A stretch of DNA of 64,000 nucleotides, from assembly GCF_012273895.1 (NCBI RefSeq), contig NC_052124.1, forward strand, positions 2,955,849-3,019,848. Direction: 5' to 3'. Source of the stretch: Zerene cesonia (taxonomy: Eukaryota; Arthropoda; Insecta; Lepidoptera; Pieridae). The notes under the pieces are model-generated. The model saw only the letters and a list, made by a program, of their open reading frames with translations, ran no database searches and was not told the origin of the DNA. Positions 48,526 through 60,779 of the stretch are shown here, one piece after another. Position 1 is the stretch's first letter, and each line of letters opens with the position of its first letter. A program made the position numbers and the translations under genes.

Positions 48526-48719
48526 TATATAAATACTAGCTGCGCCCCGCGGTTTCACCTGCGTTAGTCCGTATCCCGTAGGAATATGGGGATAAAAAGT
48601 TGCCTATATGTTATTCCAGTTGTCCAGCTATCTACTTGCCAAAATTTCATTGCAATCGGTTCAGTAGTTTTTGCGTGAAAGAGCAACAGTGTGTGTGTGT
48701 AACACACACACTGTTGCTC
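48526..48719 (+). mobile_element. SINE/RTE-type repeat ending in a 39-bp hairpin
   Basis: The repeat reads TACTAGCTGCGCCCCGCGGT, then ATCCCGTAGGAATATGGGGA and GCAATCGGTTCAGTAGTTTT, a widespread lepidopteran family. Instead of the usual ACAAACATACACACATCC end it runs into a palindrome at 48681-48719: 18-bp arms GAGCAACAGTGTGTGTGT around a 3-base loop. A 100-N gap (48425-48524) precedes it. Confidence 0.8.
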
Positions 48720-51054
48720 CTATGTCCTATGTCCTAAAATATTACAGTAACTCTTTCTTGGACGTCGTAGAAGCGTAAAGTCTGCAAACTACCTTACGTC
48801 TCTGCAAATCTTCATGGTGGTAGAGCTTACCATCAGGCGACCCAGGCGGCGTTGCCGATAATGACATAAAAGAAGAGAAGTCCAAATGCGGAGTAGATTT
48901 CTCTCTAAATGACACATTTTATATTTGCGGTCTTTTATATATTACTTTTTTACGTATTTTGTCAAATATAAGCACGTACTCATTGTTTTCGACCACTTGT
49001 TTTTCTTCAGAGCACTTTTCTGCTTACGCAGCATTTCTTCAGCCCTACTGGCAACCAATCAAAGACTGAGTGGTTAAATGTGTTGAACGAAAATTTGACA
49101 GGCGAGAATATCAAATAATATTCTGGTCTTATTAATGATTGATTATGATCATATTTATTAATGAGAGCTTTTATGCCATTATAAAACTGGAAAGTTAAGT
49201 AGTAAGAATTTCTTTTTAAGATATTTTTGATTTGGATTATCAAATTTCGAAGATAATCTCGTGGTGGTTAGTCTTAAGCTAATTCCATCTAAACTAATCA
49301 GGCGTTTCTCAATATATGCGAGCGTCTCAAGTTCCGGCATATGTTTCCTGAAGTTGGTGCAGTGGGTTTCCTGTCATTCAGTTTTTGTAGAATACGAATT
49401 TTGTTACAGTGATGATTGTATTGTATATTCAATTGTATTGTAATTACCTCACTCGGCTCCCTGGTCTATATAATATTTATTTACGCTCGGTAACCGATGC
49501 CTGAACTATATTTGGACTGAACTGTGGATTCGAAATCATGTTCTCAAATTCATAATAACTTTTGATCGCATTCTCGTTCTTATACTTTAAATAAGGAAGC
49601 GATTTACGACGCACTATGAATTTTTAATCATGGATTTTGGAATGATATCTAATATTGAAACTGGTCGTTTATGAATATTGAAACTGGTCCTTCATGTAAG
49701 AGTTAGAATACAGCTACACCCACACATAATACACACAATGAATGGTAATCTTTCCTCTTTAAAACATTAGTAAAGACATAGATAATGTACTGAGTACACA
49801 ATGATGATAAATAAGTTTTTGTCAGAAAGAAGGGGATCTTTTACAACCGTGTCGAATAAGATATGTGACTAAGTAATTGAAGAAAAACATACTTTTATAT
49901 AAATAGGCTAACTAACGCACTGCTACCTTCAAGGTGCAAGAAAAAAATGGTTGGTTTTTTCAAGTAACGTAACATAATTTAGACCATACACAATATAATT
50001 TCTTCTTAACCATACACATATTTTTTAACCCAATTTTCCACCTAATTCGTTCTTAACTAATATCCTTACCTACTTTACTATGGGTACATGATTAAAATAT
50101 GTTCAAAGTTACATTTGCAGTCTTCTTTACTGAAAGTCAAATTATTTCGAGCATCACGTTGCGAGACTTACATTCTGTACTACTGATCTAAAGGGTAGTT
50201 TCCTGGATTGTATAAATGTTTAAATTATTTTGTATTACTTATTCTTAAAAAAAAATGTAAAAAGAAGGAATCTTAAAAAATTGTCATCGCCTTGAAAGTA
50301 AAGTACAATTTGCTGAGCAGCATTATCACGTAGAAGTAAACTATATACTCCTTGGAAAAAATAGGTATTGTTTTTGTTCGGTTTACCGAATACGAATTCA
50401 AAAATGTGTTATTAACTAAAACACTACAAAGTAAGCCACTCGTTCCAACAATCTTTTTGACCATCAGATTGAATAATTAATTAATAACGTAAATTTGTCA
50501 ATAGATTTATGGTGAGATAGGCAGTTGAATTTATTTTGAGAAATTTCTAAAGAATAGAAAAAAATTTATCATTAGGTGATATTCGAACCCGCGTCTCTTT
50601 GCCAAACCCTAGAATCGCCTAGCCGCTCGACCGCTAGCTAGGTGATCTCGCCTCAACAATCGAATTTCTACTCTTTATGTTTCATGTGCCTAAGGCGCAT
50701 CCTACGCCATCTATTAAGATACAAACTTACCTGCCTACATTTGTTTTGTGAATATCCTACAAAGTCACGGTGGAGGAGAAAAAAGGCGGTCGCCCACGGG
50801 AGTTATCGGGCAGTTGAATTAAGAACTATCTCAACCAATATTAATAATAATACTATTATATACAACCAATATTATAAAAATTTATTGTGAATACAAAGAT
50901 TTCCTCCAAAAACGACTAAATCATCAGATAAATAAAACACTGCTCAAATGCTAAAATATACATGTATATGCATTAAATATTGTTAGGAGAAGAGTGATGT
51001 TTTTTGTGGCAGTAGCGGGGAGTCGAGTGGGAGGAGCCCATTGTCAATATAAGC
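48720..51054. other. Gene-poor region; one tRNA-like SINE head
   Basis: No gene recognised; open frames up to 82 codons lack domains. At 50575-50650 the minus strand carries a B-box-like GGTTCGAAT and a stretch starting TAGCTAGCGGTCGAGC, as in tRNA-derived SINE heads, but the arms do not pair as a functional tRNA. A 100-N gap follows at 51055-51154. Confidence 0.4.
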
Positions 51055-51154
51055 NNNNNNNNNNNNNNNNNNNNNNNNNNNNNNNNNNNNNNNNNNNNNN
51101 NNNNNNNNNNNNNNNNNNNNNNNNNNNNNNNNNNNNNNNNNNNNNNNNNNNNNN

Positions 51155-53030
51155 GTAATATTTAGTAAATAAGCTAGGTGTATTTTTGTGAGTTTTTTTG
51201 TTTATTTCCACTTCTGGTTTCCTAAAAATATAATAATCGATATTTGATACGTTTATACATATTTTGTAACACTAACAATACTCCGCGGTTTCACCGCGCG
51301 TACTTGTATATATGTATATATACATATGTCGAGATAACAAACCATATATGGTTTATTATCTCAATCCGAAAATCAAAATTAAATTAAATTCATCAGTCCT
51401 ACTAGGTCAAGTGAATTTAAAAATACCTGTGGGTAAATGAATTGCATCTATTAAATCTGGTTGTAGTCGTCGAGCTACGTTTGATCGCAAAAATAATTAG
51501 TCGGCATCACAAATAACATTACCCTCGCGACATTTTTTCACCTCAACGAATTCATTTAAAAAAGGCCATCACGTACCTACGTACGTTATTCTTAAAATGC
51601 GACGATGTATGATTATTTTTAAGAGGCTTTTTATTGGTTCTGGTGGTGCTTCAATATCGGTAAAAATAACTTTTCCAGACGCACACCTCATAAGTAAGTA
51701 TCATTTGCACCATCGGACCATTTTTGTGCAAAACGTTTAGGACAAATCTTATTCATTGCTCCTATTCAATGCAATTTTGGTATGTATAATAAATATGTAG
51801 ATCGTAACTAACACAGGATTTAATTTCTACTAATACAATTAACCACGCACGCACCCGTCACCTGATCTCCCCGGAAGCTGTCCCCGGTGAGCGCTGGTCG
51901 CGCACAACGTAGCTTTCGCTGGTAATCGCCGAGCAGCGCTATCGTTGCGATAAAAGGATTTAACGACTTGCGATACGCAGTTGATACAATCAGAGATTAA
52001 ATCATACAATATCACATTTCAATTCCTGATTACGTAAAATGAATTAGAATTGCATTCAGTGATAGTAACTTTTAGTAGTTCTAACGCATACTTCTTATAC
52101 TTGTATATTTATCTAGACTTAAGTTATACAACAAAGTATTAGGACGCAATTTTACAATGGGACTTTATTAATAATACATGCTTGTAGCTTTACTTATAAA
52201 AAAAATATAATTTTTATCATCAACAAATTATACACAATATTTTAATAAGTAGTTGCAGTTTAGTGGTGACGGCCACATAAAGTTGGTATTTATATTTAAA
52301 AGGAACACAATCTAGAATCTAGTCTTATAGCAATATTGTATATACTTAAGCTCTGCTTTAAATTTAATATAAAGTTGTTCTCTCTCATAACAGATATGAA
52401 ATAATATATTTGTTTCACTGATGCGTGCCCTGCTAGACGAAGACTTCTTTGTTGGTTTCCTACAAAACTCAAGCACAGCTCTTGGCAACCAAAGTTCACA
52501 TACATTTTGTGGCGATTTATTTTAAATTCACCTGCACTTTTGCGATAGATGCTGCATACTGCTATTCCACCGTAACCTTTCGTAGACAGAAATTATACCC
52601 AAAATCAGGTATTTACTACCACCACAAATAGTCTTACTTTAAACTAAGTTGAAACTTCGAGAAATAGTTTAATAAGGTCTGGCGCTTGGGGTTTAATTTT
52701 ATAATTTTGAGAGGTCATTTGTAAATTTGTGTGTTTACTTTTACGTCGTAGGAGATAATCCAGCCAAAAGCCACGTTATCTGTGAGTGTCACGTAAACTA
52801 TTATTTTGTTTTATGTTTGGGGTCAATCCAGCCGGTGCCGGGTCGAGCGGCTTATTCATAAATAAAGTACTGTTAAAAATGTATTAGAGAGCCTATTAAA
52901 GTATTAATGCATATATAGAAGATGACAATCCATGGAATGTTGTCGCTTAAGAACCGCAGGACAGTTCTTTGGCATCATTGTTATGTACATATTAAATATT
53001 ATGTATGACTATAATGTAAAATTTATATTA
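51155..53030. other. Intergenic; isolated GC-rich promoter-like patch at 51845-51990
   Basis: Mostly AT-rich without coding sequence. A GC-richer patch ends in GATAAAAGG (51949-51957) and, about 28 bases on, GCAGTT (51977-51982), an arrangement like TATA plus initiator, but no ORF follows. See findings. Confidence 0.35.
51331..51362. repeat. 32-bp near-perfect palindrome
   Basis: GAGATAACAAACCATATATG and the following 12 bases form an inverted repeat with a single mismatched pair, centred on the ATAT. It is flanked on the left by a TATATATGTATATATACATA run. Confidence 0.8.
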
Positions 53031-53034
53031 TTTT

Positions 53035-53175
53035 AAAAAAGAGCAATTACAGAGTTTCTTGTCGGTTCTTCTGTGTAGAAACTGCTTTCCAAACGGGTGG
53101 TAAATGTTAAAACTGTGTAAAATGACAATTCAAAAGTGCTTCTATAAGGAGTCTTATTGAGTAAAAAAAGTAGAA
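53035..53175 (+). mobile_element. CR1-type LINE 3' end
   Basis: TTTCTTGTCGGTTCTTCTGT then GTAGAAACTGCTTTCC and AAGTGCTTCTATAAGGAG is the well-known 3' end of CR1-like LINEs in moths. The same end follows the LINE at 62181-63332 (around 63778-63860). Confidence 0.7.
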
Positions 53176-53469
53176 TATCTCGTAGTTACTTTGTTCTATT
53201 TTTTGGAAACCTAACGCGTCTGCCACTAAGAGACCCTCTACTCTTAGACTGGAATTCCAGATCCTAAACAAGGTGACAACAGGTGACAAGCAAGATAATA
53301 GGCAGCAATACTTAAATAAAATTAATAAATTTAACACTAAAATAAAATAATTTCCAGATACAATATCTTTCTTATCTCAGAAAACATTTTAGATAAACTT
53401 AGAAGCAAAGTACATAGGTCGATTACAATTGGAATAATTGGCTAAAAGTAAGTGCAGGTAGCTGGATAT

Positions 53470-53720
53470 AAAATTAATTTTTCAATTTATCTGCGCATAT
53501 GGATAACATCACCAACGCTCGAAACTGTGAAGGAAAACAAACCGGAAAGAAAAGCAGGAATAAAGAGGCAAGTCCAAGAATTAAAATTTCGACGACAAGT
53601 GACATCTGCCAACTCGTACCCGTCTGTACTTGGCCACCGTGGTGGATTATGGCCTGAACCATTGTAGGAGGCTAGTGTCCCAATAGTGGGAACACATATG
53701 GGCTGATGATGAAAGTAACT
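53470..53720 (+). mobile_element. tRNA-SINE body fragment
   Basis: Plus-strand copy of the SINE body seen in reverse at 33565-33895: CTGCGCATATGGATAACATC, then GTGACATCTGCCAACTCGTA, ending CACATATGGGCTGATGATG. The pol III promoter head is missing (5' truncated), and it is diverged by several percent. Confidence 0.75.
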
Positions 53721-54867
53721 TCAGAACTGTGCGAATTTTTGGGGGACGAGGAGTATCCATATAATGTTATTTCATTATTATTATTTCAATGTGCAATCGC
53801 CAGGCGTGGCGGAGGAATGAGGGCTCGAATGCCGCATCATGATCAAATTGTTTATAGTTAAAAAAAAATACAATGTTTCGTTTTCGAAAATATTCCAAAG
53901 TGAACATATGCGTGGTATAGCAAGTATGCAAGGTGCCTTAAAATGATCAAATGAGAAGTAATTAGTTTATTGTAATCTTATTAGCGTTTGTATCGTTATG
54001 AGCACTGCGCTTAGTCTTTATGTTTATGGTTTATAATATATTGTGACAATCTTCACAAGTATAAGAACTTATAATGACATCGGATAAAGATAATAATTAA
54101 CAATGTCTGGACTTGATTAAACCTACAAATATTAATTATGTGAATCTTGTATAGACTGACTGTTTTCTCAGAAAGATTTAAATAAGATACATGATTATTT
54201 CAATTAAAATATGAAAGCGTCGCTTCTTCACGCCTAACTATTAAACCGATTTGGGTGAGATTTAGCGTTAAGATAAAAAATGACGTAGGATATAATTGAC
54301 CCCGGCCGTCCCACAGAATGCAAGTATGCGGGTTTCTCCTTGACTAAGCGCTTTTCTCTTCCTTTTTGTAAGGTCGGTTGATATATGGGTTATTTACGAA
54401 GCTATTTTGAACAGTATACAGTACTGTTTCCCATTTAAGTAATTACGTAAGAAGCGTTATGCATTTAATGTGTTAAAATTGTCTTTCACAACACAGGTAA
54501 TCTTATAATATAACAATCATATCCTATACATTTCTGCTACGCTGAAATGTGTTTCGTTCCATTATTTTTATTTCAACCATTCGCTGGGAAAGATTCATTA
54601 TGATGCGTTTTTGAACCACTTCTTTTTATGATAATAGATGACACTATAACTGTCAATTCACTTCGACCACGCGAACGAGGTCGTGTGTAACGGCTATTTC
54701 TAAATATTCAGAGATTAGAAAAAAAATGCCATGAGATTGTGTCGTATAATATATGTATATTGTATTTTGTACAAATGAGTATCTCAATAGTGAGATTATA
54801 AATATAAATTAAGGACTTAAAAATAATCATGAATAAAGACTGATGGAGCCCGTTGATCAAGACAGAT
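53721..54867. other. Intergenic, nothing recognised
   Basis: AT-rich sequence downstream (3') of the alkaline phosphatase gene. It may include its 3' UTR near 54868, but no clear poly(A) signal was assigned. No ORF with a known domain. Confidence 0.4.
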
Positions 54868-57800
54868 TCATAGTGCGGCGTGCAGGACCGGCAGCGCGAG
54901 CAGCAGCAGCGCCAGTGCGGCGTGCGAGGCGGGCGAAGCGGGCGCGGCGCTGGCGGCGGGCGGGGCGCTGCACGCGTGCCGCCCGCGGCCCAGGCACGCC
55001 GCGTAGCCCATGAGGTGTGGCAGCTGGCTCTGCTCGTACACGCCCGAGAACATGGCGTGCTGCGGCCCGCGCGCGAACACCGCCACGTCGTCGCCGCCGT
55101 GCGTCTCCGAGCTCAGCGGCACTTCCACGTGCGAGCGCCAGCGCAGCCCGCCTGCCACGCACACGTACATGTTTAAATAACAAGCTCTAATGAAACTAAT
55201 ATGAGCAATGGTAAAACTATAAACAATCATAAAGACGACACGCGGAAGCCTAGTGACCAACGAGTTTATCGGTTTTGCTTTTTGTTAAATTGTCGGATTA
55301 GTGGTTTATTATATTTGTGATTCCGCTTGATAGCAAATGTAACAGTCAATAGTAAAAAAATATTGGACTCGAGTTATTATTACTTTAAGAGATTCAAATG
55401 TAGCCGACTAGACTATAAATGCTTTTTTATTATCTAAATTCTTAACCATAAATATAAAACTATTATTTCGTGCAATATGAGTTCATTATCCAATTTATAT
55501 TGTTGCAAAATAATGAAATTAACGCAATGATTTCCCAATTCCTAATTCATAAATTAAAATAAAAGGCATTTCGATCGCTACAGATAATAAGCGATAATTA
55601 AAAAATAATTAATTATGACTTGTACAACGAAATGTTTTGTGATTATTGTGATAAGTTATCGAGAAAATATGTAAACATTTTGATCTTTGAATTTTCGAAT
55701 TGGCCTTAATTAGCTATTTATCACGTTTTCAATCAATTTCTGAATAATTCTCAGTTCATATATATTATGAAACAAATATAGAAATCGATCGCACACAGAG
55801 TGTATTTGACGAAATGGCAGGTGTTCAATGCGCAGTGCTTAGACACTCACGGAAGTCTGGTTCGGTGGTGACGTCGACGCGGCGGCCGGCGACCGGCGCA
55901 CGGTGGCCGGGCCCGTTGGTGTACGACAGCGTCATGTACGGTACTCTGTCCTGGTCCCGGCTGTCCGACACGCCCAGGATATCTGAGCCGCGGTGCGTAT
56001 ACCTAATACACAATATTCATTTACTTTTATTTCGTCACTCTCATACTTCGATGGAATTTCAAAATCTGCCTAGATTTCCAATGCGCGAATTCGCACATAA
56101 TTGAATGAATATTTGCCTATTTTATTTATGTTCACTTCAATGTTAAATTACATCAATTTATTTTCGAATTCAATTCAAATACTAATTAATTAATTTCACA
56201 CACAAAAAAAATTACGTTAGGTCGAGATAAAGAAAATCATTCTCGTTCATAAATAGCTATCAGGTTATATTAATATCGATATGTCGCGATATGCGAGAGG
56301 CAACGGGGGTGGCAATAACGGCGCGGCGTACCCGTTGAAGGCCATGACGTGCGCGTGGTCCGCCGTGACGACGATCAGCGAGTCGTCCTCGGACANNNNN
56401 NNNNNNNNNNNNNNNNNNNNNNNNNNNNNNNNNNNNNNNNNNNNNNNNNNNNNNNNNNNNNNNNNNNNNNNNNNNNNNNNNNNNNNNNNNNNNNNGCGCG
56501 GCGGCGCGCGCCACCGCCTCGCTCAGCTCGATGGTCTCGTCCAGCGCCAGCTCCGCGTAGTTGTCGTGGTGGCCGTGGTCGATGCGCCCGCTCTCCACGA
56601 ACAGGAAGAATCCTCTCTCATTGCGGCTCAGCATGCGTATCGCTGTCTCGGTCATCTCGGCGAGCGTGGGCTCCGTGGTGGGGTCCGCCTCCAGGTGGTA
56701 CTGCATGTGGCTGTTCTCGAACAAGCCCAACAGGTACTCCGGCGGGTCCGCCTGCGCGGCCAGCAGCTGCTCGCGGTTCCACACGTAGCGCTGGCTCGCG
56801 TTGCGCGCGCGCTTGTCTTGTTGCCACTCCTCGATGAGGTTACGAGCGTCCGCTCTCAAGCCCGGCCTTCCCTCCTCGTCAATCATGCTCTGCGGTATGA
56901 ACTCTCGTCTCCCCCCGCCTAATATGACCTGGTATGTAAAATGTCTATTTAACAAAGTTATACACATTTCGAAATTTTTAATAAGGCTAAATTTAAATCA
57001 ATTTGTTCATTTAAGTAATACAAACTTATTTACATAAGTAAATTATGTGTATTGAATTATTTGAATTGTTTCTCACATACTTATGTATGAACTAAATAAT
57101 CTTATATAATAAGAATTTGCAGCTGTAGTTTAGTTTTTGATGAGACAATATGTTTGATGTATAATTTAGAGTGTTATCTAAAGAGAATGTTTTTCTGTTA
57201 AGTATGAATACAATTAAGTCTGATATAAATATATCAGAGACTGAAATGGACGTATGAACCTTAAGCTGACTTCCAGGTTTTTCATGCACCAACTGCTGAG
57301 CAATGTCGGGGCACCGAGCGGGGTCGTGACCCGCTCTGCGAACTGCATCATCATTTTCCCAGTCGCGTTCTGCCACTTTAGCGTAAACGCCAGCGGGAGA
57401 TGCATGAGTCACTCGCGTGGTTGTAACAATACCTATTATAACAACAAAAAACGAAAATTGAAACCTAAAAAGCCCATTTTGAAGGCTATTAATATTTTAA
57501 ACTAATTTTTAGTGCTTTAACGAAACTATTAAGGCTATTTCTCATGAAAGCCAAATACCGACGATTGACTATTTATATTCATTACGTCATTATTCACTTA
57601 ACACTTCACACAATATTGTAAAATCCAACTCGTCATACGAGCATTTCAAACAATGCTTAAATCGTTTAGGCGCTCAGTGGCTGCGATGTAATAAAAAAAA
57701 TATATATAAAAAATTAAAGTAATAATAGTTAAAAATATGTTCGAATAATAAAATAAGACACATTTATATTCAGTGAAATAATAAGATTTGTATGCGTAAT

Positions 57801-59359
57801 GGCGTACACACTCACCTGCGTCGCGGCCGTCGGCCAGCGCCCAGGCGGCGATGGAGTCGAGGCGCGCGTCGGGGCGCAGCGAGGCGGCGCAGTCGCCCAG
57901 CTCCACCGCCGCGGTCACTCCGAGCGTCGCTTCGTTCGCCTTAACGCCGCACAGGTATGCTGTAGCTGAACATGCCGAATCGGCGATTTGCTGGTCTACG
58001 CAATAGGTCTGGGGGCGAAGGTGACTATTTTAGTGAAATGTCACACCTATGAGTGACTATTGCCATCAATCCAATCGATGTAATGTTTTTGAGAAAATCT
58101 GTATTCTAAAATAACTTCAAAGACTGAATCACTGATATTGGATCAATTCTAAATGTTGCCAACGAAATAATAGTTTAAACAAGAAAAACTTATACTTAAA
58201 ATGAAGAAGAAGGGGGCCGGAAGGTAGGATTAATGACAAATAAAATAAATATAAACCTACTTAAAAATTTTACGTTTGTTTCGCAAAGACAAATGAAAAA
58301 GTAAAATACCGAAAGCCGAAATACGACATGTGATATTTATTTTTATGGTAAGTACTTAGAAAGATGACAGGAGAATTTTTTCAATTGACGACTATCAAAT
58401 ATCTTAAACTGGTTGCAAAAACTACTTGTCGAGACACAAAAACTACACAGCATAAAAATTAATAAAGCTTCTTCCTAAAACTCACTAATTCAATATTTAA
58501 TCGCACATCAGTAGCGTGATGGTCATTGTGAGACTATCGCGATAAACGTCGCATAACGAGTAGATTACCAGAGAGAGGAGAGATCGTTGTTACACGACTC
58601 AAGAGAAGAATAGCAAAGTATGCCACGGCAAAGGGGCGATTCGGTTGTTTCAATGGAAAGCCATTTATCACAAATATAGACCACCAAATAGACAAATTGA
58701 TACGAATAACTTGATTGAGGCGCAATGGAAGCAGTTTAAATCAGTAGACTCGGGGCCCTGAATGAAAAATAAATTATTAAAATAAGATTTTCCAATATTT
58801 CTATGACAAGTATCAACAATAAGAATAAATTCTGCTTTATACATAATTTCTACTCTTTTAATCCATAACGATACTTCTTATATGTTCCGTTGCTATTAGA
58901 TTGAGACACGCATGAAAGTTCCGACCGGTGCTAATGTTCACGCACACACTTAGTATGATCTATTCTCAATTAAATTTGCAAAAGTACTACAGGTTTTACC
59001 TTACTGAGCCCGGCGGTGGGGAACTTCTCGAAGGACAATTTAGCCTCCTCTCCGGGTCTGTTATTGCGCTGACCTAGCAGCGTCCGGGCGGCTGCTAGCG
59101 TCGGCACGGACATACCGTCGCCGAGGAACATGACGACGTTGCGCGCACTGCCTTCCGCTGCGTGGTAGCGCAGCCGCTCGGCGATGCCGGCCTGCGCCTC
59201 GGCGACCCAGAACGCGGCCGTTCGCTCGGCCGCGTCGGGCGCTGGGCGGCGCGCCGCGCGGCCCACGCTCGGCTCGCGGTGGTAGCTGTCTCCGCGCACC
59301 CAGCCCGCGCTCGCCGCCAGCACTAGCCACAACGCGCACACTCGCAGGGTAGAGCCCAT
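54868..59359 (-). CDS. Membrane-bound (GPI-anchored) alkaline phosphatase, seven exons
   Basis: Zinc/magnesium phosphomonoesterase of the cell surface; in lepidopteran midgut such enzymes sit on the brush border and are known Cry-protein binding sites. Minus-strand exons: 59359-59000, 58008-57816, 57432-57260, 56928 to at least 56496, [gap], 56395-56332, 56002-55851 and 55151-54868 (stop 54870-54868); phases agree at every visible junction. Signal peptide MGSTLRVCALWLVLAASAGW. Metal/active-site motifs in order: NVVMFLGDGMSVPT (exon 1), IADSACSATAYLCGVKANE with the phosphorylated Ser (exon 2), VTTTRVTHASPAGVYAKVAE (exon 3), FVESGRIDHGHHDNYAELAL (exon 4), VTADHAHVMAFNGY (exon 5), and SSETHGGDDVAVFARGP with the Zn-binding His (exon 7). 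The hydrophobic C-terminus ALALLLLALPVLHAAL fits a GPI-attachment signal. About 553 residues are visible, normal for the family. Only the piece in the 100-N gap (56396-56495), around the exon 4/5 junction, is missing. Confidence 0.95.
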
Positions 59360-59378
59360 ACTGCTGCTTCTCTGACAC

Positions 59379-59432
59379 TTGTAACGCCGCTGCCCGACGC
59401 TTTACTTTATATATTAATCATTATCTTATCTC
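59379..59432 (-). promoter_or_regulatory. Alkaline phosphatase promoter: TATA box and double GATA site
   Basis: On the minus strand TATATAAAG (59413-59405) lies about 50 bases upstream of the ATG. Just further upstream is AGATAAGATAA (59431-59421), two overlapping GATA-factor sites. GATA factors drive midgut genes in insects, consistent with a gut-expressed phosphatase. No clean TCAGT initiator is at the ideal distance, so the exact start site is unsure. Confidence 0.5.
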
Positions 59433-60770
59433 CTTTTATAATTGATATAAAATTTGCATATAAAACTTTAATATAATTTATTTCCAGCATCAAGAGACAA
59501 AGATTATTAATCGCTACGATTCCTGGTCGACGGTAGACATGCATCAATAATAAGAAAAGAGTAAGAACAAGTAAGAACAGATTCCCTGCCTATATAACAT
59601 TAACTTGGAAAACAATGGACAGTTAATTATTTGAAATTGATCAATGACCAAGAGTAAAATACAAATGATAATTAAGGAAACTGATAACGTGTAGTCGTAG
59701 ATTGCTAAGAACTGCCAACTATTAAATTATTAAAAATATTTTAAGTAAGTACCTGCATTACCTACCTACTGTCACTAAACACACATTTTAGGTCAGGAGC
59801 AATTCAATGCAGATAAGGCTATTGCAATCCAAGCAAAGCAAAATGCGGATTTCCTTTTAATTACCTTTTTTTATTCTCTTAATATAGTAGAAAGTTCAAT
59901 AATTTAGTATTTTCTTTTGTTTGAATTTATGCGAGTGTTTCGGGTTTGAATTTCTCGATATACGTCAAGTTAAATAATACAATGAATAAAGCGCGTTTAA
60001 AATCCGCTAAAAGTCTTTTATTTCAAAATATAAGTTTATGAATTTGTCCGTCTGGTTATTTGCAATAAGTTGAACGCGCTATTCGCAGGAACAACTTGAT
60101 ATTATTGGATTTGGAAAATTGTTTTGGTATTATCTTGTCATTGTGTTACAGAGACATTTAGCTGAGCTAAATGTGAAAAACACCGTGGGGTAAAATCTTT
60201 GTTTCAAAATACTGCATTGTTTATGAAGGTGTTTTTAGAATCATAACATTGTATTTTATCCACGCCAAAATAAAAACGTAATTAATCCTATGTATTAAAT
60301 GTAAAACAAAAGTGAACGTTACATCATTCGATTTTAATGAATATCTTGAGAGATATCGCAATTTTATTCGCTTAAACAAAGTGCAAGGCTCGGACCGGCC
60401 GCGGCGGTCAGTTGTAGAGGATAGAGGGGGAAGGGGCAAGGGGAGGGGGTTCGGTGCGCTCAGCTTGCTCTGCGAGATGTGAAATGGTATTGCATACGTC
60501 TAATATTTTTCAAATCAGGTGAGTATACACTTTGTTAGTTGTTTAGGCTACCGTCAATGCATGTTCCATTTGGTTTACCATCGTTTGACAAATACAACTT
60601 TATACAAATAATTTTAAATTTCAATCTTAAACACATTGCAATACCTAATAACCTAACTACTTATCTTTATGCTTAGATCGTATCACATGTTATTATGACT
60701 CGCAAATGATGAGATAATTAATGTTATCGAGATTGCTGCCTATACAGACGTCGTGTAGTAAAAACCGCCA
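59433..60770. other. Intergenic, nothing recognised
   Basis: AT-rich, upstream of the alkaline phosphatase gene. A short GC-rich patch at 60385-60470 (GGACCGGCCGCGGCGG and a G-rich AGGGGGAAGGGGCAAGGGGA run) has no associated ORF. Confidence 0.4.
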
Positions 60771-60779
60771 ATTTATTTA

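Noticed and set aside
50575..50650. Possible tRNA gene on the minus strand
   Set aside because: It has a B-box-like GGTTCGAAT, but acceptor and T stems do not pair; better seen as a tRNA-derived SINE head.
54857..55183. GC-rich Arg/Ala-rich frames overlapping alkaline phosphatase exons (also 56281-56967 and 59061-59378)
   Set aside because: They are shadow frames of the GC-rich coding exons; the true frame carries all the phosphatase motifs and splice signals.
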